A stretch of 64,000 nucleotides of DNA from Nostoc sp. C052 (GCF_013393905.1 NZ_CP040272.1:4274001-4338000), one strand, 5' to 3'. Positions 1 to 8,127 are shown, numbered from the stretch's first letter. A program made the numbers and translations. The notes: a model not told the origin generated them from the letters alone.

Positions 1-1
1 T

Positions 2-172
2 CCCTGTATCCGGGGCATGAGAATTCGGGTATCAGATGTACTCGACTTGTTTCCGGCTGGACTGAGTGCCGAACAAATCCTAGAAGAAATGCCCGATCTA
101 GAAGCGGATGATCTCAAAGCAGCACTTGTGTACGCTTCACGTAAGCTCAATCATCCCGTTTTGGTCGCATGA
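2..172 (+). CDS. DUF433 family protein, C-terminal part (5' end outside window)
   Basis: An open frame enters from the left edge and ends at the TGA at 170-172, giving about 56 residues that contain CIRGMRIRVSDVL and end in RKLNHPVLVA. The CIRGxRIRV segment, the LSAEQILEEMPDLEADDLKAAL helix pair and the short tail match the DUF433 family, small winged-helix proteins usually paired with a PIN-like DUF5615 partner and taken to be the antitoxin of a type II-like pair. The stop overlaps the next start in an ATGA arrangement, so the two are translationally coupled. The start codon lies outside the window, so length and promoter cannot be judged. The antitoxin role is inferred from family context. 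Confidence 0.8.
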   Translation, partial: PCIRGMRIRVSDVLDLFPAGLSAEQILEEMPDLEADDLKAALVYASRKLNHPVLVA

Positions 173-429
173 CGATCTGGATAGATGCACATCTGTCACC
201 TGCAATTGCAACTTGGATCACCATCAGATTCGGCATAACAGCATTAGCTTTGCGTGATGTTGGGCTGAGAGATGCCGAAGATGCTAATATTTTCGAGGCA
301 GCGAGGGCTACAGGAGTCATCCTCATGACCAAAGACAGTGATTTTGCTGACTTAGTTGATCGTTTTGGAACACCGCCACAAGTTATCTGGTTGACGTGTG
401 GCAATACGTCAAATGACCGATTGAAATAG
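169..429 (+). CDS. DUF5615 PIN-like protein, truncated by a nonsense codon
   Basis: The 86-residue product starts IWIDAHLSP and carries the DUF5615 (PIN-like, COG4634) pattern: an early acidic residue (D6), the LRDVGLRDAEDANIF segment, and MTKDSDFADLVDRFG with the acidic pair typical of PIN nucleases. The family normally runs to about 110-115 residues. Here a TAG at 427-429 interrupts the frame, and the same frame continues for 25 codons in a typical family tail, so the gene appears recently broken. It overlaps the upstream DUF433 gene by 4 bases (ATGA). In the family this is the predicted toxin (RNase) of a toxin-antitoxin-like pair. The truncated form keeps the acidic residues but loses its last helix and strand, so activity is doubtful. 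Confidence 0.75.
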   Translation: MTIWIDAHLSPAIATWITIRFGITALALRDVGLRDAEDANIFEAARATGVILMTKDSDFADLVDRFGTPPQVIWLTCGNTSNDRLK

Positions 430-507
430 ATTCTGAATTCAACATTACCAGAAGCATTAGAGCTTTTGCAATCTGGTGAAGCGTTAGTCGAAATCAGAGG
501 GGATTAA
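430..507 (+). pseudogene. In-frame C-terminal remainder of the DUF5615 gene
   Basis: Directly after the TAG at 427-429 the same reading frame stays open to TAA at 505-507. It encodes a tail with LPEALELLQSGEALVEIRGD, which is how full-length DUF5615 proteins usually end. There is no independent start or ribosome binding site. It is best read as the severed end of the upstream gene, with one base change (for example CAG or GAG to TAG) as the simplest cause. Confidence 0.7.
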
Positions 508-576
508 AGGTATACACTCGCCATAGATTAGATTCTTTAGCATAAACCTAAGATTTTGTTCCACATTCAACCATAG

Positions 577-1140
577 TCATTCCAGCAACCAGCTAAATAA
601 ACCTTCTACTGGCAGACTAAAATCTTGAGCAAATTCCGGCACTGGTAACTTTGTTCCAACTTCTTCGTAAAAAGTGGTTGGTTGATCTGGCAAGTAGACA
701 AACACAGATTGTTCTTTAGGATCAATCAGCCATCCCATCTGAGTTCCATACTTCAGGCAATGCAAAATATTCTTGGTAACTTTAGTTTGACTTTGATCGG
801 GAGATAGAATTTCAATTGTCCAATCTGGAGCAATTGAGAAAACGTTAGCAATCCCACCATTTTCTTTACGGGGAATTCTATCCCACGTAAACACAGAAAT
901 GTCAGGCACTATTGAACGTTCGCCAAAAGTACAGCGAAGCTCACAGAATGCTCGTGCAATCTGTTTGGGTTTTACTACCAAGTTAATTGCAGGTGCTAAC
1001 TCGGTCTGAATGGCGCTGTGTTCTCCTTGCGGCATCGGTTTTTGGATGATCTGCCCATCAATGTATTCACTGGCCGGTTCTGTCTCTGGCAGATCCAGGA
1101 ATTCACTTAGAGTCAGGGCTTTAGCAGGGATCTGTACCAT
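577..1140 (-). CDS. Uma2 family endonuclease-like protein
   Basis: 187 residues of the Uma2 (formerly DUF820) family, a PD-(D/E)XK nuclease-fold group greatly expanded in cyanobacteria. Visible family marks are EYIDGQIIQKPMPQGEHS near residues 25-42, VPDISVF with D80, TIEILSPDQS with E110, and the helix ending in MGWLIDPKEQSVFVY. D80 and E110 are at the places of the metal-binding acids of the fold. No signal peptide is seen and it is probably cytoplasmic. The gene stands alone, reading away from the DUF433/DUF5615 pair. Two more members or remnants lie in the window (31869 and 19023). The cellular role of Uma2 proteins in cyanobacteria is unknown; they are often regarded as mobile-element-like. 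Confidence 0.88.
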   Translation of the reverse strand: MVQIPAKALTLSEFLDLPETEPASEYIDGQIIQKPMPQGEHSAIQTELAPAINLVVKPKQIARAFCELRCTFGERSIVPDISVFTWDRIPRKENGGIANVFSIAPDWTIEILSPDQSQTKVTKNILHCLKYGTQMGWLIDPKEQSVFVYLPDQPTTFYEEVGTKLPVPEFAQDFSLPVEGLFSWLLE

Positions 1141-1167
1141 TTCAGGTTGCTGTCAAAAACTCATTTT

Positions 1168-1869
1168 TCATTTGCACATTTGCAACGTGCGGCGATCGCT
1201 AGCAGTGATAGAATTTAAGCGATAAAAGTCTTGCAGAGCCAGTGAGTAAGCATAAGAATTTGACTCATCATCATTAATTTTGGGCAGTCTACTGCTTGTA
1301 GCTACCTGATTCGATTGATTAGAGTTGGCTTCATTTGACGAAGTATTAACCGTCATTGCCAATTCTCCTGATGGGTTGATTGTACCCTGAAAACAATTAA
1401 ACTCTGATTGGGGCATATACAATGCACCCGTTACCTTATCCTGCTGCTTTTGAAATATGATATAACCTTGACCAAGCTGGTTTGGTTTTGGGGATTGCCC
1501 ATAGAGGTAAATCCCATCTTGTGCAGGAAAATTTGCTTTTGGTAAAACTCTTGCGCTTTTTGTAGTTCCCTGATCGCCCGGAACTAGCGCTGTGGTTGTA
1601 GGTACTGTTTTTCCACTCTTATGGAAAAAACCCTCTCTATCTCCAGAAGCCGTATGAAGTTGACTTCTTTGCTCTCGAACTTTCCTCAACTGCGACAAAA
1701 GAGAGTTTTCAGAGGTTTTGTTAATCTGAGCCGATGATAATCGAGAATCTGTAAATGATATTACTTGAGTCTGCTTGGCTATAAAGCCCAAACCGAGAAG
1801 TAAGCCTAAGCCCGCGAGGGAAATTCCCCACTGACGGGGAGATAATAACTGATGAAGGTTGTTAAGCAC
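1168..1869 (-). CDS. Hypothetical membrane-anchored protein
   Basis: 233 residues that I cannot place in a named family. The N-terminus has one clear membrane segment (about residues 14-31, WGISLAGLGLLLGLGFIA) after a short positively charged stretch, suggesting an N-in anchor with the rest outside the cytoplasm. The middle is low-complexity and rich in Ser, Thr, Gln and Lys. A more structured part (about residues 120-185) contains DGIYLYGQSPKPNQLGQGYI and QDKVTGALYMPQSEFNCFQG, followed by GELAMTV and a final helix YAYSLALQDFYRLNSI. This resembles secreted cyanobacterial proteins that bind or present small ligands, but no function can be given. It lies 27 bases upstream of the Uma2 gene on the same strand and may be co-transcribed with it. 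Confidence 0.6.
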   Translation of the reverse strand: MLNNLHQLLSPRQWGISLAGLGLLLGLGFIAKQTQVISFTDSRLSSAQINKTSENSLLSQLRKVREQRSQLHTASGDREGFFHKSGKTVPTTTALVPGDQGTTKSARVLPKANFPAQDGIYLYGQSPKPNQLGQGYIIFQKQQDKVTGALYMPQSEFNCFQGTINPSGELAMTVNTSSNEANSNQSNQVATSSRLPKINDDESNSYAYSLALQDFYRLNSITASDRRTLQMCK

Positions 1870-2068
1870 CCTACTTCTCCTGTTAAAAAACTAACTAAGT
1901 TCTCTAGAACTTACTTAAATTATCACCAAGTCTTAATTGTCAAAGACTTTATCCACGACTTATATTACTATTGTCCAAAAAATAAAACTGTCAAAAACAA
2001 AAGTTTTTATTTAAATTAGCTCAACAATCTTATAGCAATCCTATTTGATTTGCAAATACCGCAAGGCT

Positions 2069-2103
2069 AAGATCCCTGACTTCCTTAAGAAGTCAGGGAT
2101 CTT
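2069..2103. repeat. Perfect 15-bp inverted repeat between genes
   Basis: AAGATCCCTGACTTC (2069-2083) and its exact complement (2089-2103) flank a 5-base loop. The hairpin lies just beyond the stop of the LuxR-type gene, so it could end or protect that transcript. No T-run follows on the minus strand, so a classic rho-independent terminator is not supported. The rest of the 1870-2120 spacer is AT-rich with nothing else recognisable. Confidence 0.6.
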
Positions 2104-2120
2104 AATTTGTTGCTATATAG

Positions 2121-2819
2121 TTATGAAACTTGTATGTCTTGAAGCTTTGCCACCATTTCTGCACGTGCCGAAACCTTCAACTTCCGAAACATCCTTTTTA
2201 AGGCTTGTTTGACGGAATTTTGCGTAATCCAGAGTTTTTCCCCTATTTCTGCATTCGTTAACCCCTGCGCCACCAAATCGGCAATTTCTAACTCACGCGT
2301 TGTTAGAGGACTCACTAAAAGGGAATTGGATATTTTGGGTTTTGTCCGTAGGGTTGCCATTTTTGCTGACAAATGAATACATAAAGCGCTCAAGTCAGCT
2401 AAATCGTTGCCATTAAAGGCCGGATTTCCCTTGTCACGAGCCAAGTTAAGGGTTCCGACAAGACGACCATCGCAAACAATTGGCCCAGTCATGACGTGTT
2501 CGTGATCGGAACGCGAACAAAAATGCTTCCAGTCTCCTGGTGATAATAGTAGCTGCTCATGGGCGGGAGCATGACGTTCAACAACATAGCGCCCCACTGG
2601 ATTGCTCTCTAAGCATACAGCCGGAATGCCTGAAAGATTAATCTCAGTGGTTGGCTGCTCATCTAGGAGATAAATACCCCAATTTTGCACGCCAAAATGC
2701 TCGCTAATTTTATCCGTCAGAGCGAGTCTTAATTCTTGCTCATTCTGGACATTGGCGATCGCATGAAATACAGCGTGTAGAGAATTAGCCATAAGTGTAC
2801 CCAGTTGGGGACTATCCAA
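2121..2819 (-). CDS. LuxR-type regulator with N-terminal GAF domain
   Basis: 232 residues. About residues 10-155 form a GAF-like sensor domain (segments NWGIYLLDE, HVMTGPIVCDGRLVGTLNLARD and the closing helix LADLSALCIHLSAKM). Residues about 172-230 form a LuxR/GerE helix-turn-helix: LTTRELEIADLVAQGLTNAE, then IGEKLWITQNSVKQALKRMF and KLKVSARAEMVAKL. There is no receiver domain, so it would sense a small ligand or redox state directly and bind DNA as a dimer. It is divergent from the DUF3386 gene with only 73 bases between the starts, and so is a candidate regulator of that gene or of itself. Family assignment is firm; ligand and targets are unknown. Confidence 0.85.
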   Translation of the reverse strand: MDSPQLGTLMANSLHAVFHAIANVQNEQELRLALTDKISEHFGVQNWGIYLLDEQPTTEINLSGIPAVCLESNPVGRYVVERHAPAHEQLLLSPGDWKHFCSRSDHEHVMTGPIVCDGRLVGTLNLARDKGNPAFNGNDLADLSALCIHLSAKMATLRTKPKISNSLLVSPLTTRELEIADLVAQGLTNAEIGEKLWITQNSVKQALKRMFRKLKVSARAEMVAKLQDIQVS

Positions 2820-2892
2820 GCCTCAACAATTACTTCTATGCTAATACCAAGGAAACTAAAACGCTAATTACAGTAGCGACTAGGAGAAGCAC

Positions 2893-3549
2893 ATGACAGT
2901 TACACAACTCTCTGCTCAGGAACTTTTCCGGGCTGCTTATGAAAACCGCTATACTTGGGACAAGAATTTCCCTGGTTATACTGCAAATATTACCTACAAG
3001 CATGATGATAAAGTGTTTACAGGCAAAGTTATCATTACTGCCAATCTCAAAGCCGAAGTTTTGGATGTAGATGATGAGTCAGCCCAGAAAGCAATTCATG
3101 GTCAAGCTTGGGAGATAGCAATTCACCGCGTCCGCCGCAGCTTTGAAGATACCCACAGCGCCAATACTTTTAGCTATGGTAAAACTGACGAAACTGGTGC
3201 GGTTGAACTTTTAATGGGTGGTAAGGCTGAAGGCGATAAATACAAAGTCCGCAATAATGAAGTCTGCCATGTTCACCGTCTAATTCACGGAACTTTTGTG
3301 ACCATTGACACCTTCAGCAGTCACGACACTGGCGAAGGCTACCTGTCCCACCGCTATGACTCTGTGTATCATGACCCCAAAACTGGGGAACAAAAGGGTG
3401 GTAGAAGCGAATTTATTGATGAATATGAAAAAGTTGGTGACTATTTCATTCTAAATCGTCGGGAGATTCGCACCGAGACAGCAGGACAAGTTTCTACTCA
3501 GGAATTTATCTTTTCTGATATCAAATTGTTGGAACCTGTTGCTGCTTAA
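2893..3549 (+). CDS. DUF3386 family protein
   Basis: 218 residues matching the cyanobacteria- and plastid-lineage family DUF3386 over its whole length: AQELFRAAYENRYTWDKNFP at the start, ANITYKHDDKVFTGKV, then HGQAWEIAIHRVRRSFEDTH, HRYDSVYHDP and a C-terminal FILNRREIRTE region. It has no signal peptide or membrane segment and is rich in beta strand. Function is unknown; members occur across oxygenic phototrophs, suggesting a photosynthesis-related housekeeping role (inference). The ATG is preceded by AGGAGAAGCAC, a good Shine-Dalgarno at normal spacing. A rho-independent terminator follows at 3574. Confidence 0.88.
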   Translation: MTVTQLSAQELFRAAYENRYTWDKNFPGYTANITYKHDDKVFTGKVIITANLKAEVLDVDDESAQKAIHGQAWEIAIHRVRRSFEDTHSANTFSYGKTDETGAVELLMGGKAEGDKYKVRNNEVCHVHRLIHGTFVTIDTFSSHDTGEGYLSHRYDSVYHDPKTGEQKGGRSEFIDEYEKVGDYFILNRREIRTETAGQVSTQEFIFSDIKLLEPVAA

Positions 3550-3573
3550 GCTGTATTCTCTAATCTAAAAATT

Positions 3574-3614
3574 AGCGATCGCTCTTGAGTTAAAGGGAGC
3601 GATCGCTTTTATTT
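3574..3614 (+). terminator. Rho-independent terminator built from HIP1 sequence
   Basis: An 11-bp perfect stem AGCGATCGCTC / GAGCGATCGCT (3574-3584 with 3597-3607) with a 12-base loop is followed by TTTATTTTTTG. It lies 25 bases after the DUF3386 stop. The stem is made of two HIP1 octamers in opposite arms. Confidence 0.8.
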
Positions 3615-3693
3615 TTTGTACATTCTCTGGATCGTAGACATTGCTCAATCACGTTAGGATACTTAATTAGGTGTTCCTAGCGGTAATTTACTT

Positions 3694-4203
3694 ATGAGTC
3701 AACTTGAAAACATTCAAGCTGAGTACGAAAAGTTTCCTGAAGCTTTTGAGAGTGTAATCATTAGCACCGTGAGCGCACAGGCAATACCCAATGCTAGTTA
3801 TGCTCCCTTTGTAATGGATGATTCCAAAAATATCTACATTTACGTCAGTGGTCTTTCGATTCATACCAAAAATCTCTATGCCAATCCTCATATTAGTGTC
3901 TTGTTTATCGAGGATGAAGCTAAGAGTAATCTAATTTTTGCCCGTCGTCGTTTGAGTTTTGATTGTACGGCAACTTTGATCGAGCGTGAAACTGACAATT
4001 GGAATCAAATTGTTGAGAAATTTCAAGGGCGGTTTGGTGAAATTATCGAGGTTTTACGCGGCTTGTCTGACTTTCGGATTTTTCGGCTAACCCCAAGTGA
4101 AGGTCGTTTTGTAGTTGGTTTTGGGGGAGCTTATCATATTAGTGGTAATAACCTCCATCAACTTGTGCAAATCACAGGAGATGCCGAGAAAAAGCAAGGA
4201 TAA
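3694..4203 (+). CDS. HugZ-like pyridoxamine 5'-phosphate oxidase-fold protein
   Basis: 169 residues of the split-barrel FMN/heme-binding fold. The features fit the HugZ branch (heme utilisation, heme-degrading split-barrel proteins): VIISTVSAQAIPNASYAPFV at the start, IYIYVSGLSIHTKNLYANPH, VLFIEDE, ARRRLSFDCTATLIER, and the diagnostic C-terminal DFRIFRLTPSEGRFVVGFGG then AYHISG. The AYxI tail lies where HugZ ligates heme. It is likely cytosolic, acting in heme turnover or iron recycling (inference from the family). It is a single gene with its own promoter region. Substrate is not proven by sequence; some family members are FMN-dependent oxidases. Confidence 0.82.
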   Translation: MSQLENIQAEYEKFPEAFESVIISTVSAQAIPNASYAPFVMDDSKNIYIYVSGLSIHTKNLYANPHISVLFIEDEAKSNLIFARRRLSFDCTATLIERETDNWNQIVEKFQGRFGEIIEVLRGLSDFRIFRLTPSEGRFVVGFGGAYHISGNNLHQLVQITGDAEKKQG

Positions 4204-4725
4204 ATTATGAATTATAAATTATCAATTAGCAAATATATCTGGCGATTAGAAATCGCAGCTACACAAACATAGACGCTTTGCGGCTTCCCGCAGGGTAGTC
4301 CGCCTGCGAGGACTCTAAGGGAACTCCAAGAAATAAATTATCCAATATTGTGGGGTGGGCATCTTGCCCGCCATATAAACTGGGCGCTCATGTTGCCCAC
4401 CCCACAAGAGTTAATTGAATATTTTTTTATTTGGAAGTCCCTAAGAATTTGAAACCCACAGAGGTGGGTAAAGTCTCGTATAGCCGCAATTCAATGAGAC
4501 TGTTGGTCAATTCACGGTGGGTTTGACCCCTCACCCCTAAAACATTGGTTTGGCGTTGCTTTCCCGCCCTGAAATAAATTTCAGGCTAATAGTTCAAGTC
4601 CGTTGAAACGGACCCAAATCAGAGTAATGAGGAATGATGGGTTAGACCTCCTATTAATTTGCCAACAGTCTCATTCAATTCGCCAAGTCTAGGGATATTT
4701 TTACTAAACTAAATTTTTTAATTTT
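4204..4725. other. Repeat-rich intergenic region
   Basis: No gene is seen. It holds several unrelated small repeats: a GC-rich stretch GCGGCTTCCCGCAGGGTAG near 4281; a 12-bp inverted repeat TGTGGGGTGGGC / GCCCACCCCACA (4349-4360 with 4395-4406) enclosing a second half-copy GGGCATCTTGCCCGCC / GGGCGCTCATGTTGCCC; and small palindromes CCTGAAATAAATTTCAGG (about 4569) and GTCCGTTGAAACGGAC (about 4600). These are dispersed-repeat types common between genes in Nostoc-like genomes. The promoter of the downstream hydrolase must lie near the right end. Confidence 0.6.
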
Positions 4726-5634
4726 ATGCTTCAGTTTCAACCTCCTGGCTTTGGACATAAAATCATCCATACATCCTTGGGGGCAATGGTTTACTATACC
4801 CAAACAACTGCCCCTTGGGCGTTCGCCCCTGGCGATGGCTCCGCCATCGCTGATACTGAAGATTTACCCCCACTACTGTTTCTCCATAACTTTGGTGGTG
4901 GTGCGTCTGCTTATGAATGGTCAAAAGTTTACCCAGCTTTTGCCTCTAATTACCGCATTTTAGCCCCCGATCTCATCGGCTGGGGAGACTCGGCCCATCC
5001 AGTTCGGGATTATAAAATTAGGGATTATCTCAGCACGATCGCAGAGTTTATCATCCAAACTTGTCGCCAGCCTGTGACGGTGGTAGCCTCATCTCTCACA
5101 GCCGCTTTTGCGATTCGCCTCGCTATTGTTCAACCCTATTTATTTAAAGCACTGTTTTTAGTTTCCCCCTCTGGATTTGATGATTTTGGAGAGGGTGCTG
5201 GACGCAGACTTCCGCTTTCGGTAATCAATACGCCTCTATTGGACAATTTGATTTATATGCTTGGGGCTGAAAATGAAATTGCAGTCCGCAATTTTTTACA
5301 AAGTTTTCTCTTTGCTAAGTCACAACGACTATCCCCAGAGATTGTACAGGCTTATTTAACTTCTGCACAACAGCCTAATGCCAAATTTGCCGCCTTGGCA
5401 TTTTTGCGGGGCGATCTTTACTTTGACTTGAGTTTATATATTCAACAACTGACAATTCCCACCGTCATTTTTTGGGGAGAGAAAGCACAATTTACTAACA
5501 TCAAACTAGGGCAACGCTTGGCAAATTTAAATCCCAGGGCAATTAGAGATTTTACTGCGATCGCAGATGCCGGAATATTACCTCATTTGGAAATTCCAGA
5601 AGTTTTTATTGGTTTATTGCAGCGGTATCTTTAA
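4726..5634 (+). CDS. Alpha/beta hydrolase with a degenerate nucleophile elbow
   Basis: 302 residues with the alpha/beta-hydrolase order: the oxyanion region LLFLHNFGGGASAYEW (about residues 50-65), the strand-turn YRILAPDLIGWGDSAHP (77-92), the nucleophile strand PVTVVASSLTAAFAIRLA with Ser123 (canonical G-x-S-x-G here reads A-S-S-L-T), FLRGDLYFDL, and a late His in AGILPHLEIPEVF. Residues about 31-43 (WAFAPGDGSAIAD) are encoded by a palindromic repeat inserted in frame between the first two strands. Similar cyanobacterial and plant proteins are annotated as chlorophyll-related or generic hydrolases; the substrate cannot be assigned. The ATG follows a long AT-rich leader; no strong Shine-Dalgarno is visible. 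Confidence 0.85.
   Translation: MLQFQPPGFGHKIIHTSLGAMVYYTQTTAPWAFAPGDGSAIADTEDLPPLLFLHNFGGGASAYEWSKVYPAFASNYRILAPDLIGWGDSAHPVRDYKIRDYLSTIAEFIIQTCRQPVTVVASSLTAAFAIRLAIVQPYLFKALFLVSPSGFDDFGEGAGRRLPLSVINTPLLDNLIYMLGAENEIAVRNFLQSFLFAKSQRLSPEIVQAYLTSAQQPNAKFAALAFLRGDLYFDLSLYIQQLTIPTVIFWGEKAQFTNIKLGQRLANLNPRAIRDFTAIADAGILPHLEIPEVFIGLLQRYL
4817..4850 (+). repeat. Palindromic repeat inserted in frame inside the hydrolase gene
   Basis: Two adjacent small palindromes, GGGCGTTCGCCC (4818-4828 region) and GCGATGGC-TCC-GCCATCGC (4832-4850), have the composition of intergenic repeats elsewhere in the window but lie inside the reading frame, where they add roughly 12 residues (FAPGDGSAIAD) to a surface turn. 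The frame is preserved. Confidence 0.6.
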
Positions 5635-5760
5635 GAGTTAGGACACATTTTCATGGTCAAGTTAAAATAGACAACTACTGGAAAAATACACTAAAAACCG
5701 ATAGGTATATAGTATTTAAATTAATTGACAAAATAGTTACCATACACTCTATCTAGCACT

Positions 5761-8070
5761 GTGATGCATTCTAATGTCCTGATAGCACATCCTTCAACCA
5801 CCACGATCGCGCTGATTGGCGCTGGCTTTAGTGGTTCTCTAGTAGCGGCTCACCTGTTAAAAACTGTCAACCGCCCCTTGTTGATTAAACTGATTGAGCG
5901 CAGTCACGACATTGGCAAGGGAGTCGCCTACAGCACCGACACCATCAGCCACTTGCTGAATGTATCCGCAGGCAAGATGAGTGCCTTTCCTGACGATCCC
6001 AGTCATCTGCTGCGCTGGTTAAACTATAACCGCAGTGAGTTGGCGGCATTTCTGCCCAGCGATTTGAATGCCAGCAGCTTTATTCCCCGCCAGATATTCG
6101 GGCTTTATATCCAGTCGATTTTGGAGGAAGCTGAAGCCACAGCATCAAGTAACGTCCGATTGGAGCGCGTTATTGATGAAGTGGTGGCAGTGGAGCCACA
6201 AGCCAAAGGTGCGATCGTTTCCTTGAGTAGCAGCCGTACTTTTGTGGCAGACAAAATTGTATTGGCTCTGGGAAATGCACCTTCCGCCCCTCCTGGATCG
6301 CAATCCTCTGAGGATAATGACACTCCCTACCTGCGTCATGCCTGGTCAGCCGAGGCCTTGGCAGAGCTTGAGCCGGATGCAGCTGTATTGCTAATTGGTA
6401 CTGGACTGACGATGGTGGATATGGTGGTGTCACTCCACAGTCGCAACCATCGGGGTAAAATTTATGCCGTGTCTCGCCGGGGCTTGTTTCCGCTACCGCA
6501 TCAATCGACTAAACCCTACCCCGCATTTTTGACCCCAGATACCGCTCCGAAAACAGTTCGGGGCTTGCTGCGGCGCATTCGCCGTGAGGTGCAGACGGCG
6601 GTAGTGCAAGGCTACAACTGGCGATCGGTGATTGATTCCCTGCGTCCCATCACTCAACAACTATGGCAACAACTGCCCCGCGTGGAGCAAAAACGGCTTT
6701 TGCGCCATGCTACCCCCTATTGGGATGTGCATCGGCATCGAATTGCCCCCGAAATTGGTAAGGTTGTCCAAGCAATGCTGGATTCTGGGCAACTAACTAT
6801 TACCGCCGGGCGGATTCAGGATTATCAAACAACACCTAACGCGGTGGCTGTAACCATTCGCCAACGCCAAACGCAAGCGAATCAGGTCTTGCAAGTTAGC
6901 CGCGTAGTAAATTGCACCGGGGTACAGGCAAATTATCAGCGATCGCCCCAATCCCTAATTGCTAATTTACGCACCCAAGGATTGATCCGCCCCAACGATA
7001 TCGGCTTGGGTTTGGATACTGCCGCTGATGGTGCTGTATTAGATGCTCAGGGCAAGCGTTCAAGCCTATTCTATACCTTGGGCACGCCACGCAAAGGCAA
7101 TTTGTGGGAAACGATCGCTGTCCCCGAACTGCGCGAACAAGCTCAGGTATTGGCGGCAACGGTGTTGCAATCGCTACCTGTGCGGGTGCGTCCCGTTTCG
7201 CCCATTTCTCGCGCCACTGAACAAAATTCCGGCGACCTTCGAGCCAACATACCCCAGTCAACGCTATTGTTTCGCCAATTTTTTGACCCAGAATCCAGCA
7301 CTTACACTTATTTGATTGCGGACAGTAAGACAAAAGATGCAGTGCTGGTAGATACAGTATTGGAGCAGGTTGACCGTGATTTACAAGTGCTGGATGACTT
7401 GGGGTTGAGTCTCCGCTACTGTTTAGAAACTCACATCCATGCTGACCATATCACTGGTGCTGGTAAACTGAGACAGCAAACAGGTTGTCAGGTAATAGTG
7501 CCCCAAAATGCCACTGCTAAGTCTGCGGATCACTCCCTTAGCGATCGCGAAACCTTAATTGTGGGGACGGTGCGGATTGAGGCGATCGCAACACCAGGGC
7601 ACACTGACAGCCATCTAGCTTATTTAGTCAACAATACCCATCTGTTAACGGGGGATGCCTTATTGATTCGCGGTTGTGGACGCACAGATTTTCAATCGGG
7701 CGATGCGGGTACTCTATACGATACAGTGACGCAACAGTTATTTACTCTCCCAGAGGAAACCCAGGTTTATCCCGCCCATGACTACAAAGGGCGAACTGTT
7801 TCCACTATTGGCGAAGAAAAACGCCTCAATCCCCGATTTGCCAATCGCACCCGCGATCAATTTATTGCAATTATGAGCCATCTGGGTTTGAGCTATCCCA
7901 AAAAGATGAACGAAGCCGTACCCGCCAATGAATACTGTGGCGATTTCATGCCGGAAGGAAGTCTAAGCAATGGTACGACTTTGGCGATTGATGTAGATCG
8001 TGAAAAAGTAGAACAAACCCTATCAACCAATACTGAAATTTATGAGGACTACTTTGCCATGTATATTTAG
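5761..8070 (+). CDS. Fusion: FAD/NAD(P)-binding oxidoreductase + ETHE1-like metallo-beta-lactamase (persulfide dioxygenase) domain
   Basis: 769 residues from a GTG at 5761, with an ATG as the second codon (5764) as alternative start. Residues about 14-480 are an FAD/NAD(P)-binding module of the COG4529 type: TIALIGAGFSGSLVAAHLL near the start, GKGVAYSTDTISHLLNVSAG, a second dinucleotide motif AVLLIGTGLTMVDMVVSL around residue 210, and VVNCTGVQANY. Residues about 500-730 are a metallo-beta-lactamase domain of the ETHE1/persulfide-dioxygenase type: ETHIHADHITGAGKLRQQTG (H558, H560, D562, H563), TPGHTDSHLAYLV, LLTGDALLIRGCGRTDFQSG and VYPAHDYKGRTVSTIGEEK. The GCGRTDFQ segment is diagnostic for ETHE1-like enzymes, which oxidise glutathione persulfide to sulfite. 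The C-terminal 40 residues are unassigned. The fusion suggests an electron-transfer or sulfide-oxidising flavin partner (inference). It is a single gene. Confidence 0.85.
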   Translation: MMHSNVLIAHPSTTTIALIGAGFSGSLVAAHLLKTVNRPLLIKLIERSHDIGKGVAYSTDTISHLLNVSAGKMSAFPDDPSHLLRWLNYNRSELAAFLPSDLNASSFIPRQIFGLYIQSILEEAEATASSNVRLERVIDEVVAVEPQAKGAIVSLSSSRTFVADKIVLALGNAPSAPPGSQSSEDNDTPYLRHAWSAEALAELEPDAAVLLIGTGLTMVDMVVSLHSRNHRGKIYAVSRRGLFPLPHQSTKPYPAFLTPDTAPKTVRGLLRRIRREVQTAVVQGYNWRSVIDSLRPITQQLWQQLPRVEQKRLLRHATPYWDVHRHRIAPEIGKVVQAMLDSGQLTITAGRIQDYQTTPNAVAVTIRQRQTQANQVLQVSRVVNCTGVQANYQRSPQSLIANLRTQGLIRPNDIGLGLDTAADGAVLDAQGKRSSLFYTLGTPRKGNLWETIAVPELREQAQVLAATVLQSLPVRVRPVSPISRATEQNSGDLRANIPQSTLLFRQFFDPESSTYTYLIADSKTKDAVLVDTVLEQVDRDLQVLDDLGLSLRYCLETHIHADHITGAGKLRQQTGCQVIVPQNATAKSADHSLSDRETLIVGTVRIEAIATPGHTDSHLAYLVNNTHLLTGDALLIRGCGRTDFQSGDAGTLYDTVTQQLFTLPEETQVYPAHDYKGRTVSTIGEEKRLNPRFANRTRDQFIAIMSHLGLSYPKKMNEAVPANEYCGDFMPEGSLSNGTTLAIDVDREKVEQTLSTNTEIYEDYFAMYI

Positions 8071-8127
8071 TGAGTAATGAGTAATGAGTGATGGAGATGA
8101 AGGACAAACAACCCCTGCCCCCTGTTG

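Noticed and set aside
2069..2103. Rho-independent terminator of the LuxR-type gene
   Set aside because: The hairpin is perfect but lacks a T-run on the minus strand; kept only as an inverted repeat.
6170..7333. Several minus-strand open frames over the fusion gene
   Set aside because: They are shadows of the GC-richer coding strand and match no family.
5761..8070. Two separate genes misread as one
   Set aside because: There is no stop, start or ribosome binding site in the linker around 7200-7280 and the frame is open throughout.
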